Origin: Oscillospiraceae bacterium
Lineage (GTDB): Bacteria > Bacillota_A > Clostridia > Oscillospirales > CAG-272
Length of the DNA stretch: 13,246 nt
Assembly: GCA_015063335.1 (NCBI GenBank)
Contig: SVUH01000036.1
Location: 1-13,246 of the forward strand
Direction: 5' to 3'
Program-made: the position numbers and the translations under genes
Shown: positions 1 to 6,450 of the stretch, one piece after another
How positions within the stretch are numbered: the stretch's first letter is position 1
How the letters are laid out: each line of letters begins with the position of its first letter
Notes under the pieces: generated by a model
The model's database searches: none
What the model was told of the DNA's origin: nothing
Seen by the model: the letters and a program-made list of their open reading frames with translations, nothing else

Positions 1-285
1 GTCGCCAACGTTGATAGACGAAACATCGTCAAGACGGAATTCCTTGAGGTGCTTCTTGTTTTCAACACCTGCTTTTGCGAAGTGACCCTTTTCAGCCTTA
101 GTCATGTGCTTCTCCTTTACTTCAGCGAAGCCAAGCTGAACAGCGTCGTAACCGTCGGTTTCAACGGTCTTCTTCTGTGCTACTACGCACGGACCTGCCT
201 GAATAACGGTGACCGGAATTACGTTTCCGACCTCGTCGAAGATCTGAGTCATACCGATCTTCTTACCGATAATACCCTTTTTCAT
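1..285 (-). CDS. rplC: 50S ribosomal protein L3, N-terminal part (runs off left edge)
   Basis: L3 is a large-subunit ribosomal protein that binds 23S rRNA early in assembly and reaches towards the peptidyl transferase centre. Ninety-five codons are visible. The protein starts [18 protein letters not shown], the classic bacterial L3 start, and continues with [19 protein letters not shown] and a lysine-rich stretch typical of the family. The ATG at 285-283 follows a strong AGGAGG (300-295) at a normal distance. The gene is the second of the S10 operon, 147 nt after rpsJ; a potential hairpin lies directly upstream of its ribosome binding site. The C-terminal half is outside the window. Identification is near certain from the N-terminus and operon position. 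Confidence 0.97.
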   Translation of the reverse strand, partial: MKKGIIGKKIGMTQIFDEVGNVIPVTVIQAGPCVVAQKKTVETDGYDAVQLGFAEVKEKHMTKAEKGHFAKAGVENKKHLKEFRLDDVSSINVGD

Positions 286-300
286 TTTTGTTTTCCTCCT

Positions 301-346
301 GTAAATTATTGGTTGACGCATAAGGGTGCGCGCCAACATGATTTAC
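301..346 (-). promoter_or_regulatory. Potential hairpin directly upstream of the rplC ribosome binding site
   Basis: On the minus strand GUAAAU (346-341 region) can pair with AUUUAC (306-301), and inside it UUGGCGC (336-330) with GCGUCAA (319-313; one G-U pair), leaving a 10-nt apical loop and an asymmetric internal loop. The base of the stem abuts the AGGAGG at 300-295. A structure here could modulate rplC translation or act as a processing site. No known regulatory element is recognised, so function is inference. Confidence 0.4.
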
Positions 347-432
347 AAAGTTACCGACCTGCTGGAGCTTTCATTGTTATAAAGCGCCGCATCGGCTGTT
401 ATCTTTGTTTTGTTTCAATCGGGGTGCTTGAT

Positions 433-744
433 TTAGATTTTTACCTCGATCTCAACGCCTGCGGGAAGCTCTACGCTCATCAGCGCATCAACAACCTTCT
501 GAGAAGGCTTCATGATGTCGATGAGTCTCTTGTGAGTTCTCATTTCAAACTGCTCACGGCTATCCTTGTACTTATGCACTGCGCGAAGGATAGTAACGAT
601 CTCCTTCTCAGTGGGAAGCGGGATAGGACCGGAAACGGTTGCACCGTTTCTCTTTGCGAGCTCTACGATCTTCTCTGCTGCTGCATCGATAAGGGTGTGA
701 TCGTAGCTCTTCAGTCTTACTCTGATCTTTTCATTGACTGCCAC
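433..744 (-). CDS. rpsJ: 30S ribosomal protein S10 (NusE)
   Basis: S10 is a small-subunit head protein and, as NusE, also takes part in transcription antitermination and transcription-translation coupling through NusG. The mature sequence begins [19 protein letters not shown] and contains [10 protein letters not shown], both S10 signatures. The start is a GTG at 744-742, not an upstream ATG: an AAGGAGG (760-754) lies 9 nt before it, and this start gives 103 residues, the usual S10 length. Extending upstream would add about 23 residues unlike any S10. It is the first gene of the S10 operon, preceded by a long structured leader and followed 147 nt later by rplC. Confidence 0.97.
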   Translation of the reverse strand: MAVNEKIRVRLKSYDHTLIDAAAEKIVELAKRNGATVSGPIPLPTEKEIVTILRAVHKYKDSREQFEMRTHKRLIDIMKPSQKVVDALMSVELPAGVEIEVKI

Positions 745-1074
745 CTGTTTGTTCCTCCTTTTTAAGATTTCGCTTGTTCGTGCCACTCTGCGAAGCAGAA
801 ACCATACTCGCAATTCGGTACGAACTGCGTTTCAGGGGGCGCAATCTCAGCCAACACCATGCCATGCGTTTTGTTTGCATCCATTTAAAAAGCCGAATTC
901 ATCTCACATCAGCATCTGTAAGTGACCTCGGGGAGCGCCAAACGCCCGACTCCGCGCCGGAGCGGGTAGTGTTCACCTTGATTGCATTCGCCCGATCAAA
1001 CGGACATACTCCGCGAAAATTACCCGCTAAATCGTCACTTTAGCGGCAACCTCTCGCTTCTACGCACATCAAGC
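745..1074 (-). promoter_or_regulatory. Long structured 5' leader of the S10 operon
   Basis: This is the untranslated stretch of about 330 nt between the predicted transcription start and the rpsJ GTG. On the minus strand AAGUGAC (1040-1034) can pair with GUCACUU (926-920), and nested inside it AGCGGGUA (1028-1021) is perfectly complementary to UACCCGCU (968-961), enclosing a further UUGAU/AUCAA pairing (999-995 with 982-978). A competing local hairpin pairs CCGCUAAA (1046-1039) with UUUAGCGG (1031-1024), using the same bases as both long-range helices. Nearer rpsJ there is a hairpin at 828-810 inside a GAAAC/GUUUC pairing (833-829 with 802-798), and a competing UCUGC-UUC-GCAGA hairpin (799-787). 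Many S10 operons are autoregulated by L4 or other r-proteins in other bacteria; the mechanism here is unknown. The pairings are read from sequence; regulation is inference. Confidence 0.65.
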
Positions 1075-1080
1075 CTTGAT

Positions 1081-1109
1081 ATTATATCATATAAAAGGAG
1101 AAATTTCAA
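1081..1109 (-). promoter_or_regulatory. Sigma-A promoter of the S10 operon
   Basis: On the minus strand TTGAAA (1109-1104) is followed after exactly 17 nt by TATAAT (1086-1081), a near-consensus housekeeping promoter. Transcription would start near 1074. The region immediately upstream on the minus strand (1110 to about 1200) is strongly AT-rich and could act as an UP element, which would fit a highly expressed ribosomal operon. Confidence 0.8.
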
Positions 1110-1303
1110 TAGATATTTTATAGTTATTTCGCAGATTTTTACAACAATTAATCATATATAAATATACATTTTATACAAAAATACGTATTTTTACCGTCAG
1201 TTTCACGAATTTTATCAAGCTTTTTCATTCAAAACAGCGAATTTATTGACTGAATTTTGATTTTTCGCCCACAAAAAAGCTTCCTTTTTATTATATATAT
1301 ACG
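1110..1303 (-). other. AT-rich gap between spoVAF terminator and S10 promoter; no gene seen
   Basis: This stretch contains no supported gene. It is rich in A/T runs such as ATATATAAATATACA and has no open frame with a ribosome binding site. The part nearest the S10 promoter may serve as an UP element. Confidence 0.6.
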
Positions 1304-1317
1304 CGCGCAAAAGCAAA

Positions 1318-1335
1318 GGGGGCTAAAAAGCCCCC
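1318..1335 (-). terminator. Intrinsic terminator of the spoVAF-like gene
   Basis: On the minus strand GGGGGCT (1335-1329) and AGCCCCC (1324-1318) form a 7-bp GC-rich stem with a TTTT loop, followed by TTTGCTTTTGC. It lies 8 nt past the stop codon at 1344. The T-run is interrupted, so termination may be incomplete. Confidence 0.7.
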
Positions 1336-1343
1336 CCAAATAA

Positions 1344-2756
1344 TCAGTCAATATCCTTCTTTTTAACTCTGAAAACAAGCGAAATTAGCGCGTGTCCGTT
1401 AAAAGGAATTAACGGATATAGATAATTTCTCTTTCCGTTAACCGTCGAATTGGTCAGCAAGAGAATAATAATTATAACACCTCCCGCTAAGAATCCCCAA
1501 AATCCCGCTATGGCTATGGCGACAAGCAGAAAGATCCTCAAAAACTTAATTGCATACCCCAGCTCGTAGCTTCTTTGCGTAAAGTTGGCTATGGCAACGA
1601 ACGACATATACACTATAACCTCGGGTATAAGCCAGCCTATATCAACGGCAAAATCCCCAAGTATCAGTCCGCCGACCACCGAAAGCGAGTTGTTGAGCAT
1701 GTTAGGAGTGTTAAGAGAAGCCAAGCGCAGAGCATCGATTATAAACTCAACTATCAAAAGCTGTGCTATTATCGGCAGCTTTCCCGTTTCTTCGGGCATG
1801 GCGAACGATAAAAAGGACGGCACGAGCTCGGGGTGCTGTATCATAAGATACCATATTGGTGTCAGCACGAGCGTAAGGAAGAACACGATATATCTCGTCA
1901 GCTTAATATAAGTTCCGGTAAGCGGCGGAAAATAAAAGTCGTTTGACTCCTGCATAAAATCGAACACCGTAGACGGAAGCACCAGCACTTCGGGGCTGTT
2001 ATCAAGCACGATAAGAATACTTCCCTCCAAAAGCTGTGCTGATGCAACGTCCGGGCGCTCCGTAGTACGAACCTTGGGAAAAGGATTATACCAACGTGTT
2101 TTTACAAGGCATTCCTTGAGCGACTCATGCCCCATAGTCAGCGAATCTGTTTTTATATTTTTCAGTTTTGCAGCAATATTCTCCACGTATTTGGAGTCAG
2201 CTCTGTCACTCATGTAGCACATAACCACGTCGGTCCGCGAGTCCTTACCTATTGAAAAGTACTTCATTGTAAGCGCGGGATTTCTTATTCTTCTGCGGAT
2301 AAGCGCCGTATTGAAAATCAGCGTTTCCACAAAGCCGTCGCGCGCGCCGCGCATTACTCTGTCGCCCTCAGGCTCGCTCGTTTCTCGTGCGGGATACGTG
2401 CGAGTATCAATGATTATCGCTTCTCTGCCGAACGACGAGCCAAGCATCAAGGTACAGCCCGACAGAACGGCAGTTATCATAGTGTCAACATTGTCCGTCA
2501 CGTCCGTTTCTATATACGGAAGATTTTTTATCATGTAGTCCTGCGCACTCCCTGAAACCTTTTTCAGAGATATAAAATGCATCATAAGCTTTTGCATTGC
2601 GGTATCCTTGGCAAAGCCGTCGATAAAAAACAAAGTAAGCTCCCCCTTATCGACTCTCAAGGTTTTCTCAAGGACGTCAAAGCTCTCTCTTACGCGTAAG
2701 GTCTGACGCATAAATTCCACGTTCTTTTCGTAATTATCGGTTAAATTTATTTGCAT
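1344..2756 (-). CDS. spoVAF: Spore germination membrane protein, SpoVAF / GerA-A-subunit family
   Basis: This 470-residue protein belongs to the GerA A-subunit family, spore inner-membrane proteins that act in germination. The SpoVAF branch is tied to the SpoVA channel and, with YqhR/FigP in Bacillus, has been linked to ion release that amplifies germination. The soluble N-terminal part (1-285) holds the family core: EPEGDRVMRGARDGFVETL at about 128-146, then NTALIRRRIRNP. The IIIDTRTYPAR motif at about 114-124 and ERPD at about 233-236 favour SpoVAF over GerAA/GerKA. About five hydrophobic segments follow, at roughly 288-307, 328-347, 357-377, 379-395 and 404-434, with a short basic tail. 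The ATG at 2756-2754 has a GAGG nearby. It lies 64 nt downstream of the asparagine-synthase-like gene. No other spoVA gene and no B or C germination subunit is present here. The family is certain; the SpoVAF branch is likely. Confidence 0.85.
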   Translation of the reverse strand: MQINLTDNYEKNVEFMRQTLRVRESFDVLEKTLRVDKGELTLFFIDGFAKDTAMQKLMMHFISLKKVSGSAQDYMIKNLPYIETDVTDNVDTMITAVLSGCTLMLGSSFGREAIIIDTRTYPARETSEPEGDRVMRGARDGFVETLIFNTALIRRRIRNPALTMKYFSIGKDSRTDVVMCYMSDRADSKYVENIAAKLKNIKTDSLTMGHESLKECLVKTRWYNPFPKVRTTERPDVASAQLLEGSILIVLDNSPEVLVLPSTVFDFMQESNDFYFPPLTGTYIKLTRYIVFFLTLVLTPIWYLMIQHPELVPSFLSFAMPEETGKLPIIAQLLIVEFIIDALRLASLNTPNMLNNSLSVVGGLILGDFAVDIGWLIPEVIVYMSFVAIANFTQRSYELGYAIKFLRIFLLVAIAIAGFWGFLAGGVIIIILLLTNSTVNGKRNYLYPLIPFNGHALISLVFRVKKKDID

Positions 2757-2787
2757 AGATTACCTCGTCAAGCAACGATATTACAAA

Positions 2788-2817
2788 TATTATAACCTCA
2801 ATAACAGTCAACTATCC
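2788..2817 (-). promoter_or_regulatory. Possible sigma-G/sigma-F type promoter of the spoVAF-like gene
   Basis: On the minus strand GGATA (2817-2813) is followed after 18 nt by TATAATA (2794-2788). This fits GnATR-N18-CATnnTA, the forespore promoter pattern, with one mismatch in the -10 (T for C). Forespore expression would suit a germination protein. The pattern is short and the match could be chance in AT-rich DNA; the gene could equally be read through from upstream. Confidence 0.35.
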
Positions 2818-2820
2818 GCT

Positions 2821-3933
2821 TTACACAAGAACCACGTTGAATTTTTCAAACCACAAAGCGCACTGACAAAGTAGCGCTTTTTTTCTTATTTTCAGCGCCA
2901 TATCTCTTTCTTCTTCAGCATTATCCAAAATATCCATCCCAAGTCGATGCAACACACAAGCGTGATCTGCAAGAAGATCCTTCAAAAACCCGCCAAGCGC
3001 CTTGTCCATACCTCTTAGCGCCCTTGCGTTTGCTGCCTTTTTATCGCTCCTCACTCCCACAAGCTCTACTCCCCACGTGTTGTAAAAGCTTTCGGCTCTT
3101 TCTAAAAAATACCGTGTGTTATCAGTAAGTGCTATCTCCTCTACGTATATTCTCCTCTCACCATGTGCGCGCGCTTCATTTATTCTTTGCAGTATAGATG
3201 GCACAGTGAAATCAAATTGAGGATAGCCAAAGGCAAAAAGACTATCTGTAAGTGCCGCCATAATATCCGTTTTAGCTGAATACTCAAGCACCTCACATTC
3301 CGCATCTTGCCCTGACGGATACGTAGCTTGACTCATATATACCTCGTTTATCCCCCAGCGAGTGCAAAGTATACCCTGCCCTGCTTTTATAGAAAAAATA
3401 TCCTTAAACAGCCCCTGCGGCAAGGGTGAATGATCGCCCTTTATGTATTCGCGGAGTACGTCCCGATCTATTCGAACACAGCCTCCGTAGAGTCGCATAA
3501 GGCACGCAAGTGACGACGAAAAACAGATCCCGCCATCCCTGACGGTATAAAAAAGGCTTTTTGCACCGCTCCCGCCATTAAGAAGCAACAGCTCACCGCA
3601 CCTTTGGTCGTAAAGTGCCAGCGAAAAGCCAAAATCAAGCCGTTTTAGATATTCCTCTCCCTCTTCAACATATCCCGTCAAAACTGATTCCGCAAATTTC
3701 TCACCGTCACGGAACACATCGGTGTCTGCTATTATCACCGCCGTGTAAAGAGCGTTATTGCGCTTTACCGTAACGGGCTGTAAAAAGGCGCGCTCTCCGC
3801 TCTCTCCATAGCAAAGCACGGCGTATTCTCCATTTATAAACGCACACCCCGCACCTCGCTCCGTGCGCATTCTTTGAAGCTCCGAAAAGCTCTTGATACC
3901 ACCATAATTCAATATACCGCAAAAAGTTATCAT
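2821..3933 (-). CDS. Degenerate asparagine-synthase-like protein (class II amidotransferase fold)
   Basis: The 370-residue product resembles AsnB-type asparagine synthetase, most clearly in its N-terminal Ntn-hydrolase domain: CGILNY near the start, SLALYD (104-109), GGSGAKSLFY (120-129, in place of RDxxGxKPLYY), GICFSSSLACLM (135-146) and a PLPQGLFKDIF segment (171-180). Two active sites look lost. The nucleophile-like Cys is residue 5 (M-I-T-F-C-G-I), not residue 2 as needed after Met removal. The C-terminal half has no SGGxDS ATP-pyrophosphatase motif, though GYPQFD and a helical end resembling the synthetase remain. The ATG at 3933-3931 is chosen because GGAGGTGG (3944-3937) sits at the right distance; an upstream ATG at 3999 has no such site and would add a tyrosine/isoleucine-rich extension from AT-rich leader DNA. 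It lies divergent to the spoVM pair and upstream of spoVAF. Function unknown; it may be a non-catalytic homologue. Confidence 0.75.
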   Translation of the reverse strand: MITFCGILNYGGIKSFSELQRMRTERGAGCAFINGEYAVLCYGESGERAFLQPVTVKRNNALYTAVIIADTDVFRDGEKFAESVLTGYVEEGEEYLKRLDFGFSLALYDQRCGELLLLNGGSGAKSLFYTVRDGGICFSSSLACLMRLYGGCVRIDRDVLREYIKGDHSPLPQGLFKDIFSIKAGQGILCTRWGINEVYMSQATYPSGQDAECEVLEYSAKTDIMAALTDSLFAFGYPQFDFTVPSILQRINEARAHGERRIYVEEIALTDNTRYFLERAESFYNTWGVELVGVRSDKKAANARALRGMDKALGGFLKDLLADHACVLHRLGMDILDNAEEERDMALKIRKKALLCQCALWFEKFNVVLV

Positions 3934-4049
3934 ACCCCACCTCCGTATATAAATATATATGTAGACAAGTTTTAAAGTATTAAAAACACTCACGCGCAAA
4001 GAGCGGTGTGCATAAACTTTTTATAGAGATTACTTTGGAGGTTTTTAGC

Positions 4050-4211
4050 ATGTGCAAGGTAAAGCTTACGGAGACGGTGGGAATATGCGCCCTCTGCTTT
4101 GGCGCGGGTATCATTCTCTCCCTCTTACTGCCGCCCTATATCCTTATATTTCTTGAAGCCATAGCCTTAGCGGCAGCGGGAATACTGCTGCTCGGCAAGA
4201 GACGCCGCTAA
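4050..4211 (+). CDS. Small hydrophobic protein of 53 aa, upstream of spoVM
   Basis: I do not recognise a named family. The 53-residue product starts MCKVKLTETVGICALCFGAG and contains about 40 hydrophobic residues that could form two short membrane segments (roughly 8-26 and 28-46) separated by LLPPY, then ends in a basic LLGKRRR tail. The ATG at 4050 follows TTGGAGG (4035-4041) by 8 nt; an in-frame ATG at 4008 lacks a ribosome binding site. Cys at positions 2, 12 and 15 are notable. The gene ends 28 nt before spoVM on the same strand with no terminator between, so the two are probably co-transcribed. A sporulation role is inference from that pairing. Confidence 0.75.
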   Translation: MCKVKLTETVGICALCFGAGIILSLLLPPYILIFLEAIALAAAGILLLGKRRR

Positions 4212-4239
4212 TTTATAAAGTTTTCAAAGGAGAAAAGCT

Positions 4240-4320
4240 ATGAAGATAGTTCTCGTTCGTCCGCCTACGTTTTTAAATCCCCTATTGCGCAAGCTTCTCG
4301 GCGCAAGAAAAGTCAAATAG
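4240..4320 (+). CDS. spoVM: Stage V sporulation protein M (26 aa)
   Basis: SpoVM is a tiny amphipathic helix that senses the convex forespore membrane, recruits the SpoIVA ATPase to found the coat, and is also known to bind FtsH. This gene encodes exactly 26 residues, the length of Bacillus subtilis SpoVM. Aligned without gaps, the two share Met1, Lys2, Pro9, Phe11, Leu12, Arg17, Leu20 and Gly21, and both end in a basic tail. Pro9 is the residue known to shape the membrane-binding face. The start has a good AAAGGAG (4226-4232) 7 nt upstream. The gene follows the 53-aa membrane protein by 28 nt and is followed immediately by a strong terminator. Identification rests on length and positional identity from memory of the B. 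subtilis sequence; I am confident but a profile search would settle it. Confidence 0.88.
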   Translation: MKIVLVRPPTFLNPLLRKLLGARKVK

Positions 4321-4321
4321 C

Positions 4322-4361
4322 AAAAAAGCCGTCGCGCAAAGCTTTGCGCGACGGCTTTTTT
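4322..4361 (+). terminator. Perfect palindromic terminator after spoVM
   Basis: GCCGTCGCGCAAAG (4328-4341) is directly followed by its exact reverse complement (4342-4355), flanked by A6 and T6. Being symmetric, it could stop transcription in both directions. It ends the spoVM unit and insulates the ygiQ promoter, which begins 31 nt further on. Confidence 0.9.
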
Positions 4362-4391
4362 ATGTTTATCGACTTAAATTTCATTTTTTCC

Positions 4392-4420
4392 TTGAACACT
4401 TGCGTTTTTCATGATATAAT
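4392..4420 (+). promoter_or_regulatory. Sigma-A promoter of the ygiQ-family gene
   Basis: TTGAAC (4392-4397), a 17-nt spacer and TATAAT (4415-4420) make a near-consensus housekeeping promoter. TG at 4412-4413 also gives an extended -10. Transcription would start near 4427, leaving a leader of about 28 nt before the ATG at 4455. Confidence 0.8.
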
Positions 4421-4454
4421 ATACGGTGAAAACTATCGTTAGGCGGTATTTAAA

Positions 4455-6386
4455 ATGGAACACGGATTTCTTCCAATAACAAAAGCGGAAATGAATGAGC
4501 GCGGCTGGGATCGTCCCGACTTCGTTTACGTCACGGGCGACGCATACGTTGACCACCCAAGTTTCGGCGTTTCCCTTATTTCCCGAGTCCTCGAAGCGGA
4601 CGGCTTTCGCGTGGCGATCCTCTCACAGCCCGACTATAAAAGCTGTGATTCCTTCCGCGAGTTCGGTAAGCCGCGCCTCGGCTTTCTCGTAACAGCGGGA
4701 AATATCGACTCCATGGTCGCGCACTATACCGCCGCAAAGAAAAAACGCACATATGACTACTATTCTCCCGGCGGCAAGGCAGGGCTTCGTCCCGACCGCG
4801 CGACCATCGTATATTGCAATCGAATAAGAGAAGCATACGGCGACGTTCCGATAATCATTGGCGGGCTTGAAGCTTCTCTGCGCCGTTTTGCCCACTACGA
4901 CTATTGGTCGGATACCATTCGTCGCTCCATACTTATAGACTCCCGCGCGGATATTCTCGCCTATGGAATGGGCGAAAATATTCTTCTTCGTATCGCGCGC
5001 CTGCTTGACAAGGGCGTTCCCGTCAAGAAGATACACGACGTAAGAGGTACTGTCTACGTCTGCCGTCCCGAGGCCAAGATACACTACGACGTTGCGGCGA
5101 CCTTTGACTATAACGAGCTTAAATCCGACGACAAAAAATATGCCGAGGCGTTCGGAATACAGTATAAAAACCAGGATTCCATAAACGGTCGCGCTATCGC
5201 CGAGATGTACGATGGGAAAATGCTCGTACAAAATCCTCCGATGCCTCCGCTTGAGCGCGAGGAGCTTGACCGCGTTTACGCCCTGCCGTTTATGCGGAAT
5301 TACCACCACTCATACGAAAAAATGGGAGGTGTTCCCGCAATTACAGAGGTAAAATTCTCGATCACACACAACCGCGGTTGCTTCGGTGCGTGCAATTTCT
5401 GCGCGCTCGCCTTTCACCAAGGACGAACGGTGCGTTCAAGAAGCATCGAGAGCGTAGTTGAGGAAGCCAAAAAGATAACCGAGCTTCCCGATTTTAAGGG
5501 ATACATTCACGATATTGGCGGTCCAACGGCAAACTTCCGTTATCCTGCCTGCGAAAAGCAGCTCAAAGACGGGGTTTGCGCGTCAAGAAAATGCCTCGCC
5601 CCCACTCCCTGCAAAAACCTTGTTGCCGACCACACCGAGTACGTAAAGCTTATCGAGGAAGTCGAAAAGCTCACCAAGGTCAAAAAGGTATTTATCCGTT
5701 CGGGTATTCGCTTTGATTATCTGTTGCACGACGAGGACGACACCTTCTTCCGCAAGCTCGTCAAGGACAACGTAAGCGGTCAGCTTAAGGTTGCGCCTGA
5801 GCATTGCTCGTCAGCCGTTCTTTCTTGTATGGGCAAGCCCGAATTCGGCGTTTACGAGCGATTCCGCGAAAAATATTTCCGTCTTACCAAGGAGATCGGC
5901 AAGGAGCAGTATCTCGTACCCTATCTTATGTCGAGCCACCCCGGCTCTACTCTTAAGGATGCCCTTGAGCTTGCACTCTGCTTAAAGCGCGACAAGTACG
6001 CACCCGAGCAGGTCCAGGACTATTATCCCACCCCGGGAACGGCATCCACGGTCATGTTCAAGACGGGTATAAATCCGCTTACCATGAAGCGCGTATACGT
6101 GGCGACCGATTATCACGAAAAGCAGCTTCAGCGCGCACTTTTGCAATATAACCGTCCCGAAAACGCGCCTCTCGTCCGCGAAGCGCTCATAAAGCTCGGC
6201 AGAGAGGATCTTATCGGCTTTGACGAAAAGTGCCTTGTGCGCCCCGAAAACAAAAATTATCGCCCGTCCAAGAGTACTCAAAATATTGCAAAAAACAACA
6301 CAAATAAATATCACGGCAAGGCGCAACCTAAGAAACAATCTCAAAACAAAAATTCTCAAAAACACAAGCGTTCTACTAAAAAATAA
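4455..6386 (+). CDS. ygiQ: YgiQ-family radical SAM protein
   Basis: This 643-residue protein belongs to the YgiQ (UPF0313) radical SAM family; its substrate is not known. The N-terminus carries the family's hallmark block (RPDFVYVTGDAYVDHPSFG at about 20-38), then GNIDSMVAHYTAAKK and IIIGGLEASLRRFAHYDYW. The radical SAM cluster motif is CFGACNFC with Cys309, Cys313 and Cys316 (CX3CX2C), which would bind a 4Fe-4S cluster. A cysteine-rich stretch (CEKQL..GVCASRKC...PC) follows within the next 80 residues, as in relatives. The last 45 or so residues are a Lys/Asn/Gln-rich basic tail unlike a folded domain. Only a weak AGGCGG-like ribosome binding site precedes the ATG, but the conserved N-terminus fixes the start. 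It is a single-gene unit with its own promoter and terminator. Confidence 0.93.
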   Translation: MEHGFLPITKAEMNERGWDRPDFVYVTGDAYVDHPSFGVSLISRVLEADGFRVAILSQPDYKSCDSFREFGKPRLGFLVTAGNIDSMVAHYTAAKKKRTYDYYSPGGKAGLRPDRATIVYCNRIREAYGDVPIIIGGLEASLRRFAHYDYWSDTIRRSILIDSRADILAYGMGENILLRIARLLDKGVPVKKIHDVRGTVYVCRPEAKIHYDVAATFDYNELKSDDKKYAEAFGIQYKNQDSINGRAIAEMYDGKMLVQNPPMPPLEREELDRVYALPFMRNYHHSYEKMGGVPAITEVKFSITHNRGCFGACNFCALAFHQGRTVRSRSIESVVEEAKKITELPDFKGYIHDIGGPTANFRYPACEKQLKDGVCASRKCLAPTPCKNLVADHTEYVKLIEEVEKLTKVKKVFIRSGIRFDYLLHDEDDTFFRKLVKDNVSGQLKVAPEHCSSAVLSCMGKPEFGVYERFREKYFRLTKEIGKEQYLVPYLMSSHPGSTLKDALELALCLKRDKYAPEQVQDYYPTPGTASTVMFKTGINPLTMKRVYVATDYHEKQLQRALLQYNRPENAPLVREALIKLGREDLIGFDEKCLVRPENKNYRPSKSTQNIAKNNTNKYHGKAQPKKQSQNKNSQKHKRSTKK

Positions 6387-6389
6387 AAC

Positions 6390-6425
6390 AAAACGGCGAA
6401 ATGCAGTCTTGCATTTCGCCGTTTT
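6390..6425. terminator. Bidirectional terminator between ygiQ and rnc
   Basis: AAAACGGCGAAATGCA (6390-6405) and its exact reverse complement (6410-6425) form a 16-bp stem with a GTCT loop, with A-rich DNA on one side and T-rich on the other. It lies 3 nt after the ygiQ stop and 25 nt beyond the rnc stop, so it can serve both convergent genes. Confidence 0.88.
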
Positions 6426-6450
6426 ACTTTATTTTAATTTTTCAACACAA

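Noticed and set aside
49..765. Open frame of 238 codons on the plus strand across rplC and rpsJ
   Set aside because: It spans two clear ribosomal-protein genes on the other strand and has no ribosome binding site or motif.
745..813. ATG-initiated longer form of rpsJ
   Set aside because: Would add about 23 residues absent from S10 proteins and run through the AAGGAGG; the GTG at 744 gives the standard 103 residues.
1148..1228. Possible 26-codon peptide on the minus strand in the AT-rich gap
   Set aside because: Starts MKKLDKIRE but has no ribosome binding site and no match to a small protein I know, unlike spoVM.
4011..4018. CATAAACT resembling a sigma-E -10 element in front of the 53-aa gene and spoVM
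   Set aside because: One mismatch to the -10 pattern, and no acceptable -35 element 14-15 nt upstream, so it is not listed as a promoter.
4328..4355. Perfect 28-bp palindrome considered as an operator or recombination site
   Set aside because: Flanking A6/T6 runs and position right after spoVM are explained by an intrinsic, possibly bidirectional terminator.
4623..5309. Open frame of 228 codons on the minus strand inside ygiQ
   Set aside because: Lies fully antisense to a conserved radical SAM gene and has no family resemblance.
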